A stretch of DNA of 62,649 bases from Chloroflexota bacterium (GTDB lineage: Bacteria; Chloroflexota; UBA11872; VXOZ01), in assembly GCA_028874195.1 (NCBI GenBank), contig JAPPLM010000078.1, positions 1 to 62,649 of the forward strand, in the 5' to 3' direction. The notes beneath the pieces are model-generated. The model was not told where the DNA came from. It did no database searches and saw only the letters and a list, made by a program, of their open reading frames with translations. The translations under genes were made by a program, and so were the position numbers. Positions 26,162-34,809 of this stretch are shown piece after piece; position 1 is the first letter of the stretch, and the number at the start of each line of letters is the position of its first letter.

Positions 26162-26326
26162 GAGTCTGTAACCATCACCAAGCTTGATTGACTATTGCAG
26201 AAATAGACTGGCTACCACTTTATCCCAAGCGCGTAGTAGGGTCGAATTGGGAAGAATACCAGCACTGAGTACTTTTCACTCTTTTTAAACGTCTGGACTG
26301 ATGCTCACCTACGTCAACAGAACCCA

Positions 26327-27115
26327 CTAGCTACTCGCGCTGGAGTATTTCGTCAGCGCCAGTTGCCAGAAGAGGTGGGAGATGGTGAGGAGCCCCGCGG
26401 TCATGGCGACAGCGGCAAAGGCGAAGGTGGGGCTGAGGAGGCCCAGGAGCGCTTGGCTGGGGACCGTGGCGATGAAGGCTACCGGCAGTAGGAACGTCAG
26501 GCCCAGGCGGAGCGCGCCGCGAAAGACGTCGGTGGGCACGCGGGAAGCCTCGATGAGGTTGTAGTAGAGGTTGCCCACGTTGTTGAGGCGCCCCACGAAA
26601 AACGTCGCCGAAATGATGATAAACCACAGCGAATAGGCAATGAGGCACGCGCACACCACCATCCCCAGGTAGAGGAGTGCGCCGTACCACGGCACCGGCT
26701 CCGCCAGCAGGCTGACCGCGTACCACAACACGCCGCCGCCGAGCACCACCTGCACCAGCGGGTCCCAATCAAACTTGCGGGTAGAAACGTAGAAACGTGT
26801 ATTCACCGGCTTGCTGAGCACAAAGTCCAACTCCCCGCGATTGATCAGACCGGAAAGCGCGCTCATGTTCTCGCCAAAGATCGACTCCACGATGCCGTCC
26901 ACGATCATAACCGTAGCCGCCAGCACGAGCATATGCTCCACGCGCCAGCCGCCAATCGTCTGCACGTGGTTGAAGATGATCTGGATTGAGGCCACGTAGA
27001 CTGCGGTATAGCAGATGGTCGCGATGCTCCAAACCGTGAAGCTCAGCCGGTATTCCAGCGCATTGAGAAACGAGTTCTTGGCAAAAGCCAGGTAGAGTCG
27101 CACGTAGCGTTGCAT
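26327..27115 (-). CDS. ABC-2 family transporter permease (second subunit)
   Basis: Membrane protein of 262 aa with about six helices, related to the COG3694-type ABC-2 permeases (N-terminus MQRYVRLYLAFAKNSFLNALEYRLSF is typical). It follows the first permease by only 3 bases and completes an exporter with the ATPase upstream. Substrate unknown; these systems are linked to export of drugs, lipids or polymers. Confidence 0.88.
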   Translation of the reverse strand: MQRYVRLYLAFAKNSFLNALEYRLSFTVWSIATICYTAVYVASIQIIFNHVQTIGGWRVEHMLVLAATVMIVDGIVESIFGENMSALSGLINRGELDFVLSKPVNTRFYVSTRKFDWDPLVQVVLGGGVLWYAVSLLAEPVPWYGALLYLGMVVCACLIAYSLWFIIISATFFVGRLNNVGNLYYNLIEASRVPTDVFRGALRLGLTFLLPVAFIATVPSQALLGLLSPTFAFAAVAMTAGLLTISHLFWQLALTKYSSASS

Positions 27116-27118
27116 CGG

Positions 27119-27931
27119 CTAGCCTCCGTAAGCGCCGTAGCGGCGCACGCCGGCGGCAAACACCCACTGCACGAGCAGGTAGCACACCAGCAGCCATCCC
27201 GCCTGTATGGCCAGCCCCGCAAGAGCAGCCGAGAAGTCTAGCCGGCCCTGCAGCAACTGCACTGGGAAGAAGTAAAGGTAGCGCCACGGTAGGAAGTGCG
27301 TCATGCGTTCCACCGCCGCCGGCATGAGATCCAAGGGGATGATGCTCCCGGCAAGGAACATCGTGACTACCGCGTATGATTCGATGATCCCGTCCGTCTG
27401 GCCTACCCAGAACGCCAAGAGTCCCAGGCACAGCTTGAGACAGTAGTTCAGCAAGAACGATAAGACCATGCTGGCCAGTAGAATCGGCGCGATTTCCCAC
27501 CTGAGCGCAAAGCCGCCGAGCATCTCCTGCCCAAACAGCAGAATGAAGAGCAGCAGCATTGGCACAAGAAAGGCCACCCGCACGCCCTTGAACGCGACCT
27601 CTACCGCAAGCTGCCACAGTTGATAGGGAAACGGGCGCACAAGATGCGCGGAAAAGGCGCCGCTGCGGATAAATCCGCCCGTGTTCCACTCCAGATGCGG
27701 CGTCAGCAAGTTGCTCAACACCAGGAACATGACGTAGTAGTTCACCATGTCCTGCACGGTGTACTCGCCGACACGGTCTACGTTGCGGTACGCCGCCAGC
27801 CAAAGGGCGATCATGATGAGCGGGATGATCGCCTCGCCGATGAACCAGACGAGACTCTCGGCGCGATATATCAAGGACTCTTGCCAGGAGGCCAGGAAGA
27901 CCGCGCGTAGCTTACGAAGCGACTTCAGCAT
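27119..27931 (-). CDS. ABC-2 family transporter permease (first subunit)
   Basis: Membrane protein of 270 aa from ATG 27931, related to COG4587-type permeases. The N-terminus LRKLRAVFLASWQESLIYRAE is followed by about six hydrophobic segments. Its start overlaps the 3' end of the ATPase gene by 20 bases, indicating coupled translation. Confidence 0.88.
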   Translation of the reverse strand: MLKSLRKLRAVFLASWQESLIYRAESLVWFIGEAIIPLIMIALWLAAYRNVDRVGEYTVQDMVNYYVMFLVLSNLLTPHLEWNTGGFIRSGAFSAHLVRPFPYQLWQLAVEVAFKGVRVAFLVPMLLLFILLFGQEMLGGFALRWEIAPILLASMVLSFLLNYCLKLCLGLLAFWVGQTDGIIESYAVVTMFLAGSIIPLDLMPAAVERMTHFLPWRYLYFFPVQLLQGRLDFSAALAGLAIQAGWLLVCYLLVQWVFAAGVRRYGAYGG

Positions 27932-28913
27932 GCGCGGGCCGCCCACCGGAGAAGAACTGGCGCACCACCTCGTCTACCTCGGGTTCGACGATGTTGAGGT
28001 CGAGCACCGGGTAGTCCTGTAGCAGTTGGGCGGAAACCTGCGGCACAACGTCGCGGGCGATGCGCAAGGTGGTGGTGCGCGGCCGGTAGGAGACCACGGC
28101 GCCGAATTCCGCCAACGCCGCCTCAGCAACTGGAGTTTCAAACGTCACGGTGAGGAACTTGTAGTCCGCGTAGCGGCGCACCACCGTGTCCAGGTCGCCG
28201 TCGAATACTAGATGCCCGCGGTCGACGATGAGCACCCGGTCGCAGAGCGCCTCCACGTCCCGCATGTAGTGGCTCGTAAGAATGACCGTCGCGCCGTAGC
28301 GCGCGTTGTATTCGCGCACGAAATTGCGGATGTTTTGCTGCGCCACCACGTCAAGACCAATGGTCGGCTCATCGAGAAAGAGCACCTGCGGCCGGTGCAG
28401 CAAGGCGGCCAGCAATTCGCACTTCATGCGTTCGCCTAAAGAGAGCTTGCGCGCCTGCACGTTGATGACATCTTCAAGCTCAAGGATCTGCACAAGCTCG
28501 TCGAGGGTTTCCCGAAAGCGGGCGTCCGGCACCTCGTAAATCTCCTTGTTGATGAGAAAGGTCTCCATGGGCGGCAGGTCCCACCAGACCTGGCTCTTCT
28601 GGCCCATCACCAGAGCAAAGCGCCGCTGAAAGTCGGCCTGGCGCTGCCACGGCGTGAATCCCAGGACGGAGACCTCACCGCCGGTGGGATAAAGCAGGCC
28701 TGATAGCACCTTCAGCGTGGTGGTCTTGCCCGCGCCGTTGGGACCCAGGAAACCCACCAACTCACCGCTCTCGATGGAGAACGAGATATCGTCCACCGCC
28801 TTCACGTCGTACGACTTGCGTAGCACAAACGACTTCAGCGACCCTACCAGACCCGGTTCCTTCTGGTGGACTTCATAGAATTTTGAGAGGTTTTGTACGG
28901 AGATTGCGGGCAT
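27912..28913 (-). CDS. ABC-2 transporter ATP-binding protein
   Basis: ATPase of 333 aa, COG4586-like. Walker A is FLGPNGAGKTTTLKVLSG (residues about 55-72), signature LSLGERMKCELLAALLHRP, Walker B LFLDEPTIGLD, and switch His in ILTSHYMRD. ATG 28913 (MPAISVQNLSKFYEVH) fits the family N-terminus; the upstream frame is not expected to be translated. First gene of a three-gene minus-strand operon. The C-terminal extension of about 90 residues is normal for this class. Confidence 0.93.
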   Translation of the reverse strand: MPAISVQNLSKFYEVHQKEPGLVGSLKSFVLRKSYDVKAVDDISFSIESGELVGFLGPNGAGKTTTLKVLSGLLYPTGGEVSVLGFTPWQRQADFQRRFALVMGQKSQVWWDLPPMETFLINKEIYEVPDARFRETLDELVQILELEDVINVQARKLSLGERMKCELLAALLHRPQVLFLDEPTIGLDVVAQQNIRNFVREYNARYGATVILTSHYMRDVEALCDRVLIVDRGHLVFDGDLDTVVRRYADYKFLTVTFETPVAEAALAEFGAVVSYRPRTTTLRIARDVVPQVSAQLLQDYPVLDLNIVEPEVDEVVRQFFSGGRPAHAEVAS

Positions 28914-29345
28914 TGGTAAAGCGATTGAAGACTGAGATTGACTCGACTGAAGGGTTGATCCTGCAAGGCGGTTCAGAGTTTGCCGTGCTTTGAAACCATG
29001 CGGCCCACTAGCCAAAGAGATCGCGCACGTTGAGAATCAACCGCTGCTTGGAGTCTATGGAGGGTCCCTATGTGATATTCTAGCACGTACCCTCTGCCCC
29101 TCAGACGAAGAATTGACCAAGGAAGACCCGCAAGGCTGGTCTTTTGAGTCGTAGCAGAGCGAGAGCGACAAGCAGTCCGCTGCGGCACGGTAGCCGCTCG
29201 TAATTCGACCCTTCGACAAGCCTGTGCTGAGCTAGTCGAAGTGCTCAGGACAAGCAGGCTCAGCACGAACGGCAGGGAGATTGCTTTGCGTGAATGGTTA
29301 GCGGTTCTCTCTTGGCAGGACCGTCTAGAGACGGGTTAATTTCAG
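28914..29345. other. Intergenic region with REP-like repeats
   Basis: A 432-bp divergent gap between the ABC operon and the acetyltransferase array. A REP-like family A cluster lies at about 29208-29275 (CCCTTCGACAAGCCTGTGCT and an inverted partner ending GCACGAACGG). No gene or RNA was recognised in the rest. Confidence 0.6.
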
Positions 29346-29984
29346 TTGAGTGAAAGAACACAAGAATCTTCATACGATGATACGCCACCGATCTTCAACA
29401 TCGTGGGAGAAAAGGTTGCGCTCGGACCTTTGCGCAAAGATCTGGTCCCAACCTACACCCGGTGGTACAACAACTTCCATACCCTGCGCACGCTCGGTAC
29501 GACGCCCGTGCCGCTTACCTTGGAGCAGGACGAAAAGCAGCATGAGCGTTTGGTTGCCAATAGTGCGACTGAGATCTCGTTTACGGTCTACGAACGGAGC
29601 AGCAGCCGTCCCATTGGCAATGCCGGCCTCTTCGATGTCGACTATCGCAATCGCACGGCCGAGCTGGGCCTTATCATTGCTGAACCGGACACCCGCGGCC
29701 AAGGCTATGGCACGGAAACAACTCAACTCGTGGTCGACTACGCCTTTACCGCCTTGGGCTTGCACAACGTGTTGCTTACGGTGTTCGAGTACAATCTGGC
29801 CGGCATTCGAGTCTATAACAAGGCCGGCTTTAATGAGATCGGCCGGCGACGGGCAAGCAATTTCATGGGGGGCAAGCTCTGGGACATCATCTATATGGAG
29901 TGCTTGTCGACAGAGTGGGGAACAAGCCCGGTACTGGTCGAGACGTTCAAACCGGATGAGCCGAGACCGGCTGCATCACTGTAG
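29346..29984 (+). CDS. GNAT acetyltransferase 1 of a four-gene array
   Basis: RimJ/RimL-type acetyltransferase of 212 aa, likely starting at TTG. It shows IFNIVGEKVALGPLRKDLVP, then YRNRTAELGLIIAEPDTRGQGYGTE: the acetyl-CoA pyrophosphate loop (R/Q-G-x-G-Y/A) is RGQGYGTE at about residues 117-124. ALGLHNVLLTVFEYNLAGIRVYNKAGFNEIG is the standard C-terminal half. Substrate unknown; relatives modify protein N-termini, antibiotics or polyamines. First of four paralogues transcribed in the same direction. Confidence 0.9.
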   Translation: MSERTQESSYDDTPPIFNIVGEKVALGPLRKDLVPTYTRWYNNFHTLRTLGTTPVPLTLEQDEKQHERLVANSATEISFTVYERSSSRPIGNAGLFDVDYRNRTAELGLIIAEPDTRGQGYGTETTQLVVDYAFTALGLHNVLLTVFEYNLAGIRVYNKAGFNEIGRRRASNFMGGKLWDIIYMECLSTEWGTSPVLVETFKPDEPRPAASL

Positions 29985-30018
29985 AGTCCACTGACTTTGG
30001 AAACCCAGATGGATTGAG

Positions 30019-30642
30019 ATGGATAAGAAACAACAAGACAAGACACCTGAAGTCTCCCAAACGATCTTCAACATCGTCGGCGAGAAGGTTGCTCTTGGCC
30101 CTATGCGGAAAGACCTGGTCCCTCACTACAATCGCTTGTATAACGACTTACGCACCCTGAGTAGGCTGGGAGATTCACCCCTCCCATGGACCTTGGAGCA
30201 AGAGGAGCAACGGTACGAGAAGCTGATCGCGCGCCAAGAGACTGAGATAGTCTTCCTAATATATGAGCGCTCAAGCGGGCATCCGATCGGCGTTACCGGT
30301 CTTGACGAAGTGGACAAGCGCAATCGTACTGCCGAGTTTGGCATCAGCATTGGTGAGCCGGACGCCCGCGGCAAGGGCTACGGCACAGAAACAACCCGGC
30401 TCGTGCTCGACTATGCGTTCACCGGAATGGGCTTGCACAACGTGTTGCTTACGGTATTCGAGTACAATCTCCCCGCCATCCGCGCGTACACGAAAGCGGG
30501 GTTTAAGGAATTTGGCCGCCGTCGCGAGAGCATATTCATGGGGGGCAAGCTGTGGGACAATATCTTTATGGAGTGCTTGTCAACGGAGTGGGGTCCCAGC
30601 CCGGTGCTGGCCGAGGTCTTCAAGCCCGATGAGCCACGATAA
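30019..30642 (+). CDS. GNAT acetyltransferase 2 of the array
   Basis: Paralogue of 207 aa, 34 bases after the first gene. Same plan: IFNIVGEKVALGPMRKDLVP, RNRTAEFGISIGEPDARGKGYGTETTRLVLDYAF with the acetyl-CoA loop RGKGYGTE, and C-terminal MECLSTEWGPSPVLAEVFKPDEPR. The N-terminal substrate region (RLYNDLRTLSRLGDSPLPW) differs most from its neighbours, which suggests a different substrate or partner. Confidence 0.9.
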   Translation: MDKKQQDKTPEVSQTIFNIVGEKVALGPMRKDLVPHYNRLYNDLRTLSRLGDSPLPWTLEQEEQRYEKLIARQETEIVFLIYERSSGHPIGVTGLDEVDKRNRTAEFGISIGEPDARGKGYGTETTRLVLDYAFTGMGLHNVLLTVFEYNLPAIRAYTKAGFKEFGRRRESIFMGGKLWDNIFMECLSTEWGPSPVLAEVFKPDEPR

Positions 30643-30649
30643 TGACTCC

Positions 30650-30795
30650 TAATGACGACATCCGTTCGCTCTGAGCACGTCGACAAGCGCAGTACAGGCC
30701 CGTCGAAGGGCGAACCATAGCAAGGAGGAGTTCGCCTAGCCGTCCGTGGTCGTTCACGCTTCGACCATTCGGCAGGCTCAGAATGAGCAAGCTTA
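30650..30795. repeat. REP-like repeats (family A)
   Basis: Several copies of the CGTTCG...CTGAGC...GTCGAAG motif in both orientations fill the gap between the second and third acetyltransferase genes. Confidence 0.7.
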
Positions 30796-30880
30796 GAACT
30801 AATGGGGTTAGTGCGAACTCAACGAGAAAACTATGCCGGAAAAGAAAACCAGTTTAGATTGAGACTCAGGAATTTCAAGA

Positions 30881-31504
30881 ATGAACACGAAGCCACAAAG
30901 AGAATCACTCGAAGCCGCATCGCCAATCTTCAATATCGTCGGTGAGAAAGTCGCTCTCGGCCCTCTGCGCAAAGACTTGGTGCCTACTTATTTGCGCTGG
31001 TTCAATGACTTCGGCACCCTCCGCACGCTGGGCGCAATGCCTGTGCCGCTGACGTTGGAACAAGAAGAAAAGTGGTACGAGCGTGCGACTTCGCGCGGCG
31101 ATACCGACATAGCCTTCACGATCTACGAGAAGGCTTCTGAGCGGCCCATTGGTACCACCGGCCTCCACGGGATTGACCACCGCAATCGCACGGCGCTCTT
31201 CGGCATCACAATCGGCGAGCCCGACGCCCGCGGCCAGGGCTACGGCACGGAAGCGACCCAACTCATGCTCGACTTCGCCTTCACGGTGCAGGGCCTGCAC
31301 AACGTGATGCTCCACGTGCACGAGTACAACCTCGCCGGCATCCGCGCCTACACGAAGGCCGGTTTCAAGGAGTTTGGCCGCCGCCGCGAATGCCACTTCA
31401 TGGGCGGCAAGTATTGGGACCTGATCCACATGGAATGCCTGGCCTCGGAGTGGGGCCCCAGCCCGGTGCTGGCCGAGGTATTTAGGCCCGACGAGCCGCG
31501 GTAA
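30881..31504 (+). CDS. GNAT acetyltransferase 3 of the array
   Basis: Paralogue of 207 aa. It keeps IFNIVGEKVALGPLRKDLVP, RNRTALFGITIGEPDARGQGYGTEATQLMLDFAF (acetyl-CoA loop RGQGYGTE) and the C-terminal ECLASEWGPSPVLAEVFRPDEPR. It differs in HGIDH and HVHEYNL, where neighbours have VDKRN and TVFEYNL. Separated from gene 2 by a repeat-filled gap of about 240 bases, so it may have its own promoter. Confidence 0.9.
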   Translation: MNTKPQRESLEAASPIFNIVGEKVALGPLRKDLVPTYLRWFNDFGTLRTLGAMPVPLTLEQEEKWYERATSRGDTDIAFTIYEKASERPIGTTGLHGIDHRNRTALFGITIGEPDARGQGYGTEATQLMLDFAFTVQGLHNVMLHVHEYNLAGIRAYTKAGFKEFGRRRECHFMGGKYWDLIHMECLASEWGPSPVLAEVFRPDEPR

Positions 31505-31914
31505 TTCTGCCCGGCAACATCTCCCTTGAACCTTGAGCCAAGAATTAGCCGAGCAGCCAAGGTCGGCACCATCCGTCCCTCCGGCGGAAACCAGAGTCCA
31601 GGGTCAGCAGAGAGGATGGATTCCCGCGTGCGCGGGAATGACGGAGTCCGTCATGCTACCTTCATGGCAAGAACGAGAACTCGGGAAAGGCAAAGAATAC
31701 CTCCCTACCGGATCTGGGTGTGCTCTGTCGAGAGAATTGCGATGCCTCAAATGTTGCAGGTTGCGGAAAAAGGACGGTCATTTAGCACTTATAGGCAAAG
31801 GCAGTTCCGAACCCTTCGCGACCCTTCGACAAGCTCAGGACAGGCAAGCTCAGAGCCTGTCCCATACTCGATACAGTGCTTCAACTCGTTACGGGGCTAA
31901 CGATTACAACTCAG
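31505..31914. other. Repeat-rich gap inside the acetyltransferase array
   Basis: A 410-bp gap with a family B palindrome at 31617-31644 (ATTCCCGCG-TGCGCGGGAAT then GACGG) and a family A REP cluster at 31817-31862. No gene was recognised. Confidence 0.65.
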
Positions 31915-32484
31915 ATGAATACGAACGTGCAAGCAGATCAACCGGCATCGCAGCCATTGGTAAACGTCGTGGGCGAGAGAGTGGCGCTCGGTCCCATGCG
32001 CAAGGACCTAGTTCCTGCCTACGTACGTTGGTATAACAATCTGCACATGCTGCGCTCGCTCGGCGACATGCCACAGCCGCTAACCCCATCACAGAAAGAA
32101 CGGTGGTACGAAAACGCAAATACGAGCAGCGGCTCGAATATAACTTTCACGATATTCGAGCGTGACCCCGAACGCCCAATTGGGATAACCGGCCTCTACG
32201 GTGTTGACTTCCGCAACCGCACCGCCGAGTTCGCGATCACGATTGCTGAACCGAACGCGCGCGGCCGGGGCTACGGCACGGAAGCAACGCGACTGATGCT
32301 CGACTACGCGTTCACCGCGCTGGGTCTGCACAACGTGATGTTGCGGGTCTTCTCCTTCAATATTGCCGGCATCCGCACGTACATGAAAGCCGGCTTCAGG
32401 GAGTTTGGCCGCCGCCGTGAGTGCTACTTGATGGGCGGCACGACCTGGGACGTGATCTACATGGAGTGCTTGGCGTCGGAGTAG
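31915..32484 (+). CDS. GNAT acetyltransferase 4, C-terminus cut by amber codon
   Basis: Paralogue of 189 aa from ATG 31915 (MNTNVQADQPASQP). LVNVVGERVALGPMRKDLVP and NARGRGYGTEATRLMLDYAF are intact. It ends at TAG where the other three genes have TGG (SEW). The sequence beyond the stop, read in frame, is still GPSPALVEVFKPD, matching their tails (GPSPVLAEVFKPDEPR). A single G-to-A change therefore removed about 18 residues that lie outside the GNAT core, so activity may be kept. Confidence 0.85.
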   Translation: MNTNVQADQPASQPLVNVVGERVALGPMRKDLVPAYVRWYNNLHMLRSLGDMPQPLTPSQKERWYENANTSSGSNITFTIFERDPERPIGITGLYGVDFRNRTAEFAITIAEPNARGRGYGTEATRLMLDYAFTALGLHNVMLRVFSFNIAGIRTYMKAGFREFGRRRECYLMGGTTWDVIYMECLASE

Positions 32485-32554
32485 GGACCAAGCCCGGCGC
32501 TGGTAGAAGTCTTCAAACCGGACATACAGCGTCAACCTCGCCAGCAATAGCCTC

Positions 32555-32695
32555 CGTTCGCCCCCGTATCGAGTACGGGGCAGGCTCTGAGCATGTCGAA
32601 GGGTGGAAACGTGGGGTGACTATGTCCTCAACCGCTAACGCCCGTTCATGCTTCGACAGGGGCTTCGCGCAGCCCTCAGCACGAACGGGCTATTG
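32555..32695. repeat. REP-like repeats (family A)
   Basis: Two inverted copies: CGTTCGCCCCC...CTCTGAGCATGTCGAAG and CGTTCATGCTTCGACAGGG...CAGCACGAACGG, after the last acetyltransferase gene. Confidence 0.7.
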
Positions 32696-32727
32696 TGGTA
32701 GCGACTAAGTGCGCTCTTGCCAGGCCT

Positions 32728-33513
32728 TTACACCAGTCCCAGACGCTGCTCCAAGAACTCGCGGTTGTACACTGCCGAAGCGCGGGCATCATCTCCCGTA
32801 GCGGTTTCCAGCACCAGCCAGCCGTCGTAGCCGATGGCCTCGATTGCAGCGAAGATGGCGTCCCAGTCCAGCGGGCCGGTACCCATGAGCGGGATGCGGT
32901 CCGGTTCCTTGGTGTGGATCTGGCTGACCAGACCGCCGAGGGTCTGCAGATCAGCGGCAGGATCGAACCCCTGCGTGTGCGCATTGCCAACATCGAAGTA
33001 GACGCCAATCTGCGGTGAATCAACGGCGGCGACCAAGCGGCGGAATCGCTCCACGGATTGCGGGTGCGTGCGACCGACGCTCTCCGGCGCCATTACCACG
33101 CCTGAGTCTTCTGCCGCAGGCATGAACTCGCTAAAGCCATCCACCCAGCGGGCAAACGACTCGTCGTAGGGCAGCTCCGGCGGGGCGTCCATAGCACAAA
33201 GAATCAGGCGTGCATCAAGAAAGTCGGCGGCCGCAATGGCATCAGTGGCCACGCGAATGCCCTGCGCTCGCGCCGCGGCGTCTCCTGTCAGCATCACGCC
33301 CAGATTGCCTACGCACAATGAACAGACCGCCACGCCCGTCTCCGCCGACTGGCGCTTTAGAACGTCCCACCCGGCCTGATCGGCAAGTACGTTCCCCGCC
33401 GGTTCGCGGGCGCTGATGGAGAACTCCACGCCCGCAAAGCCCAGTTCCGCCGCCAACGGCAGGGCATCCCCGCCGTCAGCGCCGATTGAACCCGTTCGTG
33501 TGCCGATTTTCAT
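32728..33513 (-). CDS. Sugar phosphate isomerase/epimerase (AP endonuclease-2 TIM barrel)
   Basis: TIM-barrel protein of 261 aa. GFAGVEFSISA at the N-terminus, APESVGRTHPQS with a metal-binding Glu, IGVYFDVGNAHTQGF and IHTKEPDRI with Asp/His ligands are typical of xylose-isomerase-like epimerases. Its ATG overlaps the TGA of the oxidoreductase gene by four bases (ATGA), so the two are coupled. The pair probably processes an imported sugar or inositol derivative; the exact substrate is not readable. Confidence 0.88.
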   Translation of the reverse strand: MKIGTRTGSIGADGGDALPLAAELGFAGVEFSISAREPAGNVLADQAGWDVLKRQSAETGVAVCSLCVGNLGVMLTGDAAARAQGIRVATDAIAAADFLDARLILCAMDAPPELPYDESFARWVDGFSEFMPAAEDSGVVMAPESVGRTHPQSVERFRRLVAAVDSPQIGVYFDVGNAHTQGFDPAADLQTLGGLVSQIHTKEPDRIPLMGTGPLDWDAIFAAIEAIGYDGWLVLETATGDDARASAVYNREFLEQRLGLV

Positions 33514-34547
33514 TGCGCCACCACTTCCAGGTCGTCGGTGAGGCGCACTTCCCGCCGCAACTCCGCCGACTTCTGGGCGGCATAGGTGAAAGCGAACGAC
33601 CGCAGCGAGTCGCTGTACGGCGACAGGATGCCGTCCTGCGTGTTATTGGCAACCGCGTTCACAAATGCCTGGTTGAGCAGGAGGTTGGAATCCTGATCGG
33701 ACGCGATTGTCTCCGGCTCCTGGCCCGTACGCCATACCGTCGTGCTGTCGAACCCCGCAGTCACGGTCAGGTCTTTAGCGAGAATGTGGACTACGTTGGT
33801 GATGTTCGGCGGTGTGCCGGCATGTGCCGCGGGCGAGTTGCCAATCATGCCCACGGCGCGATTCTTGAAGCGCACTGTCACCGCATTCACGTCAAAGATG
33901 TTCAGGTTCGGCACGTCCGTGAGCAACACAGTATCGCCGGCGGCGTAGAAGGTATCCGGTTCACCTACGAAGTAGCGCACCAGGTCGATACCGTGTGTGT
34001 GCTGTTCGATGAGCATGCCGCCGGACTGCTCCTGCACCCGCCACCACGGCGTGCCCGGCAACTGGCCCCAGCGCACGGCAATGACCATGCCAATAGTCAC
34101 CCCTTCCAGCAGTGCGCGCGTTTGACCGACGGACGGCGCATACCGCATCTGATAGCCGACCGAGTTCACAATCCCTTTTTCTGCAATGTGGGCCGCAATC
34201 TCCTTAGCTACGGAAAGCTCGAGAGCAATGGGCTTTTCGATCAACACCGCCTTGCCGGCCGCAATCACGTCATGATCGATCTGGCCGTGCGCAAACGTGG
34301 GCAATGAAATATAGACCGCATCCAACTCCACGGCGTCGAGCATCGCCCGGTGATCGGAAAAGAGTTCTGGCTGAATCGGATTGGCCCCCTCCGGTAAAGA
34401 GCCATTGATCGTGTCCACGGCCGCCGTGCACCGCGGCTCATCGATATCGCATAAGCCTACAATTTCTGCTTCGGGAATCTGAACCAGGTCGTGCATCTCG
34501 CGCACGGACCTCCCGCCAACGCCTATGATGCCAATTCTCACTGTCAC
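33510..34547 (-). CDS. Gfo/Idh/MocA family oxidoreductase
   Basis: NAD(P)-dependent dehydrogenase of 345 aa starting at GTG. The Rossmann loop is IGIIGVGGRSVREMHDL. The family signature EKPIALELSVAKEIA (Glu-Lys-Pro, about residues 95-110) is clear. The catalytic region has GGMLIEQHTHGIDLVRYFVG, with the active-site Asp-x-x-x-His variant. It lies upstream of and overlaps the isomerase gene. It is divergent from a DapA-like aldolase, suggesting a shared sugar-acid pathway. Confidence 0.9.
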   Translation of the reverse strand: MTVRIGIIGVGGRSVREMHDLVQIPEAEIVGLCDIDEPRCTAAVDTINGSLPEGANPIQPELFSDHRAMLDAVELDAVYISLPTFAHGQIDHDVIAAGKAVLIEKPIALELSVAKEIAAHIAEKGIVNSVGYQMRYAPSVGQTRALLEGVTIGMVIAVRWGQLPGTPWWRVQEQSGGMLIEQHTHGIDLVRYFVGEPDTFYAAGDTVLLTDVPNLNIFDVNAVTVRFKNRAVGMIGNSPAAHAGTPPNITNVVHILAKDLTVTAGFDSTTVWRTGQEPETIASDQDSNLLLNQAFVNAVANNTQDGILSPYSDSLRSFAFTYAAQKSAELRREVRLTDDLEVVAQ

Positions 34548-34809
34548 AACATCTCGCTCCCTTCTTTACTTGACTTGCCCAAGTCTTCTTGTATTGCATC
34601 TGCCGGGGCCGCGACGGCCTCCGGCTTCTCCGCCTATTGTACGTGCCGCAAGATGAAACACAAAACTCCCGCACTCTCCAAGACAAACATCGTCCCCAGT
34701 CCAAGGCGGCAACAGGCCGAACCGCGTTAGGCAGGGGCATACTTTGTCTGCGGGTTCTCCGGAGACTATACTTGGCGGTGAACGGCCCGCTTCGACAGGA
34801 GTAATTCCC

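Noticed and set aside
26769-27803. 344-aa minus-strand frame overlapping both ABC-2 permeases
   Set aside because: Out of frame with the two permeases, which show proper membrane helices; composition is typical of a shadow frame.
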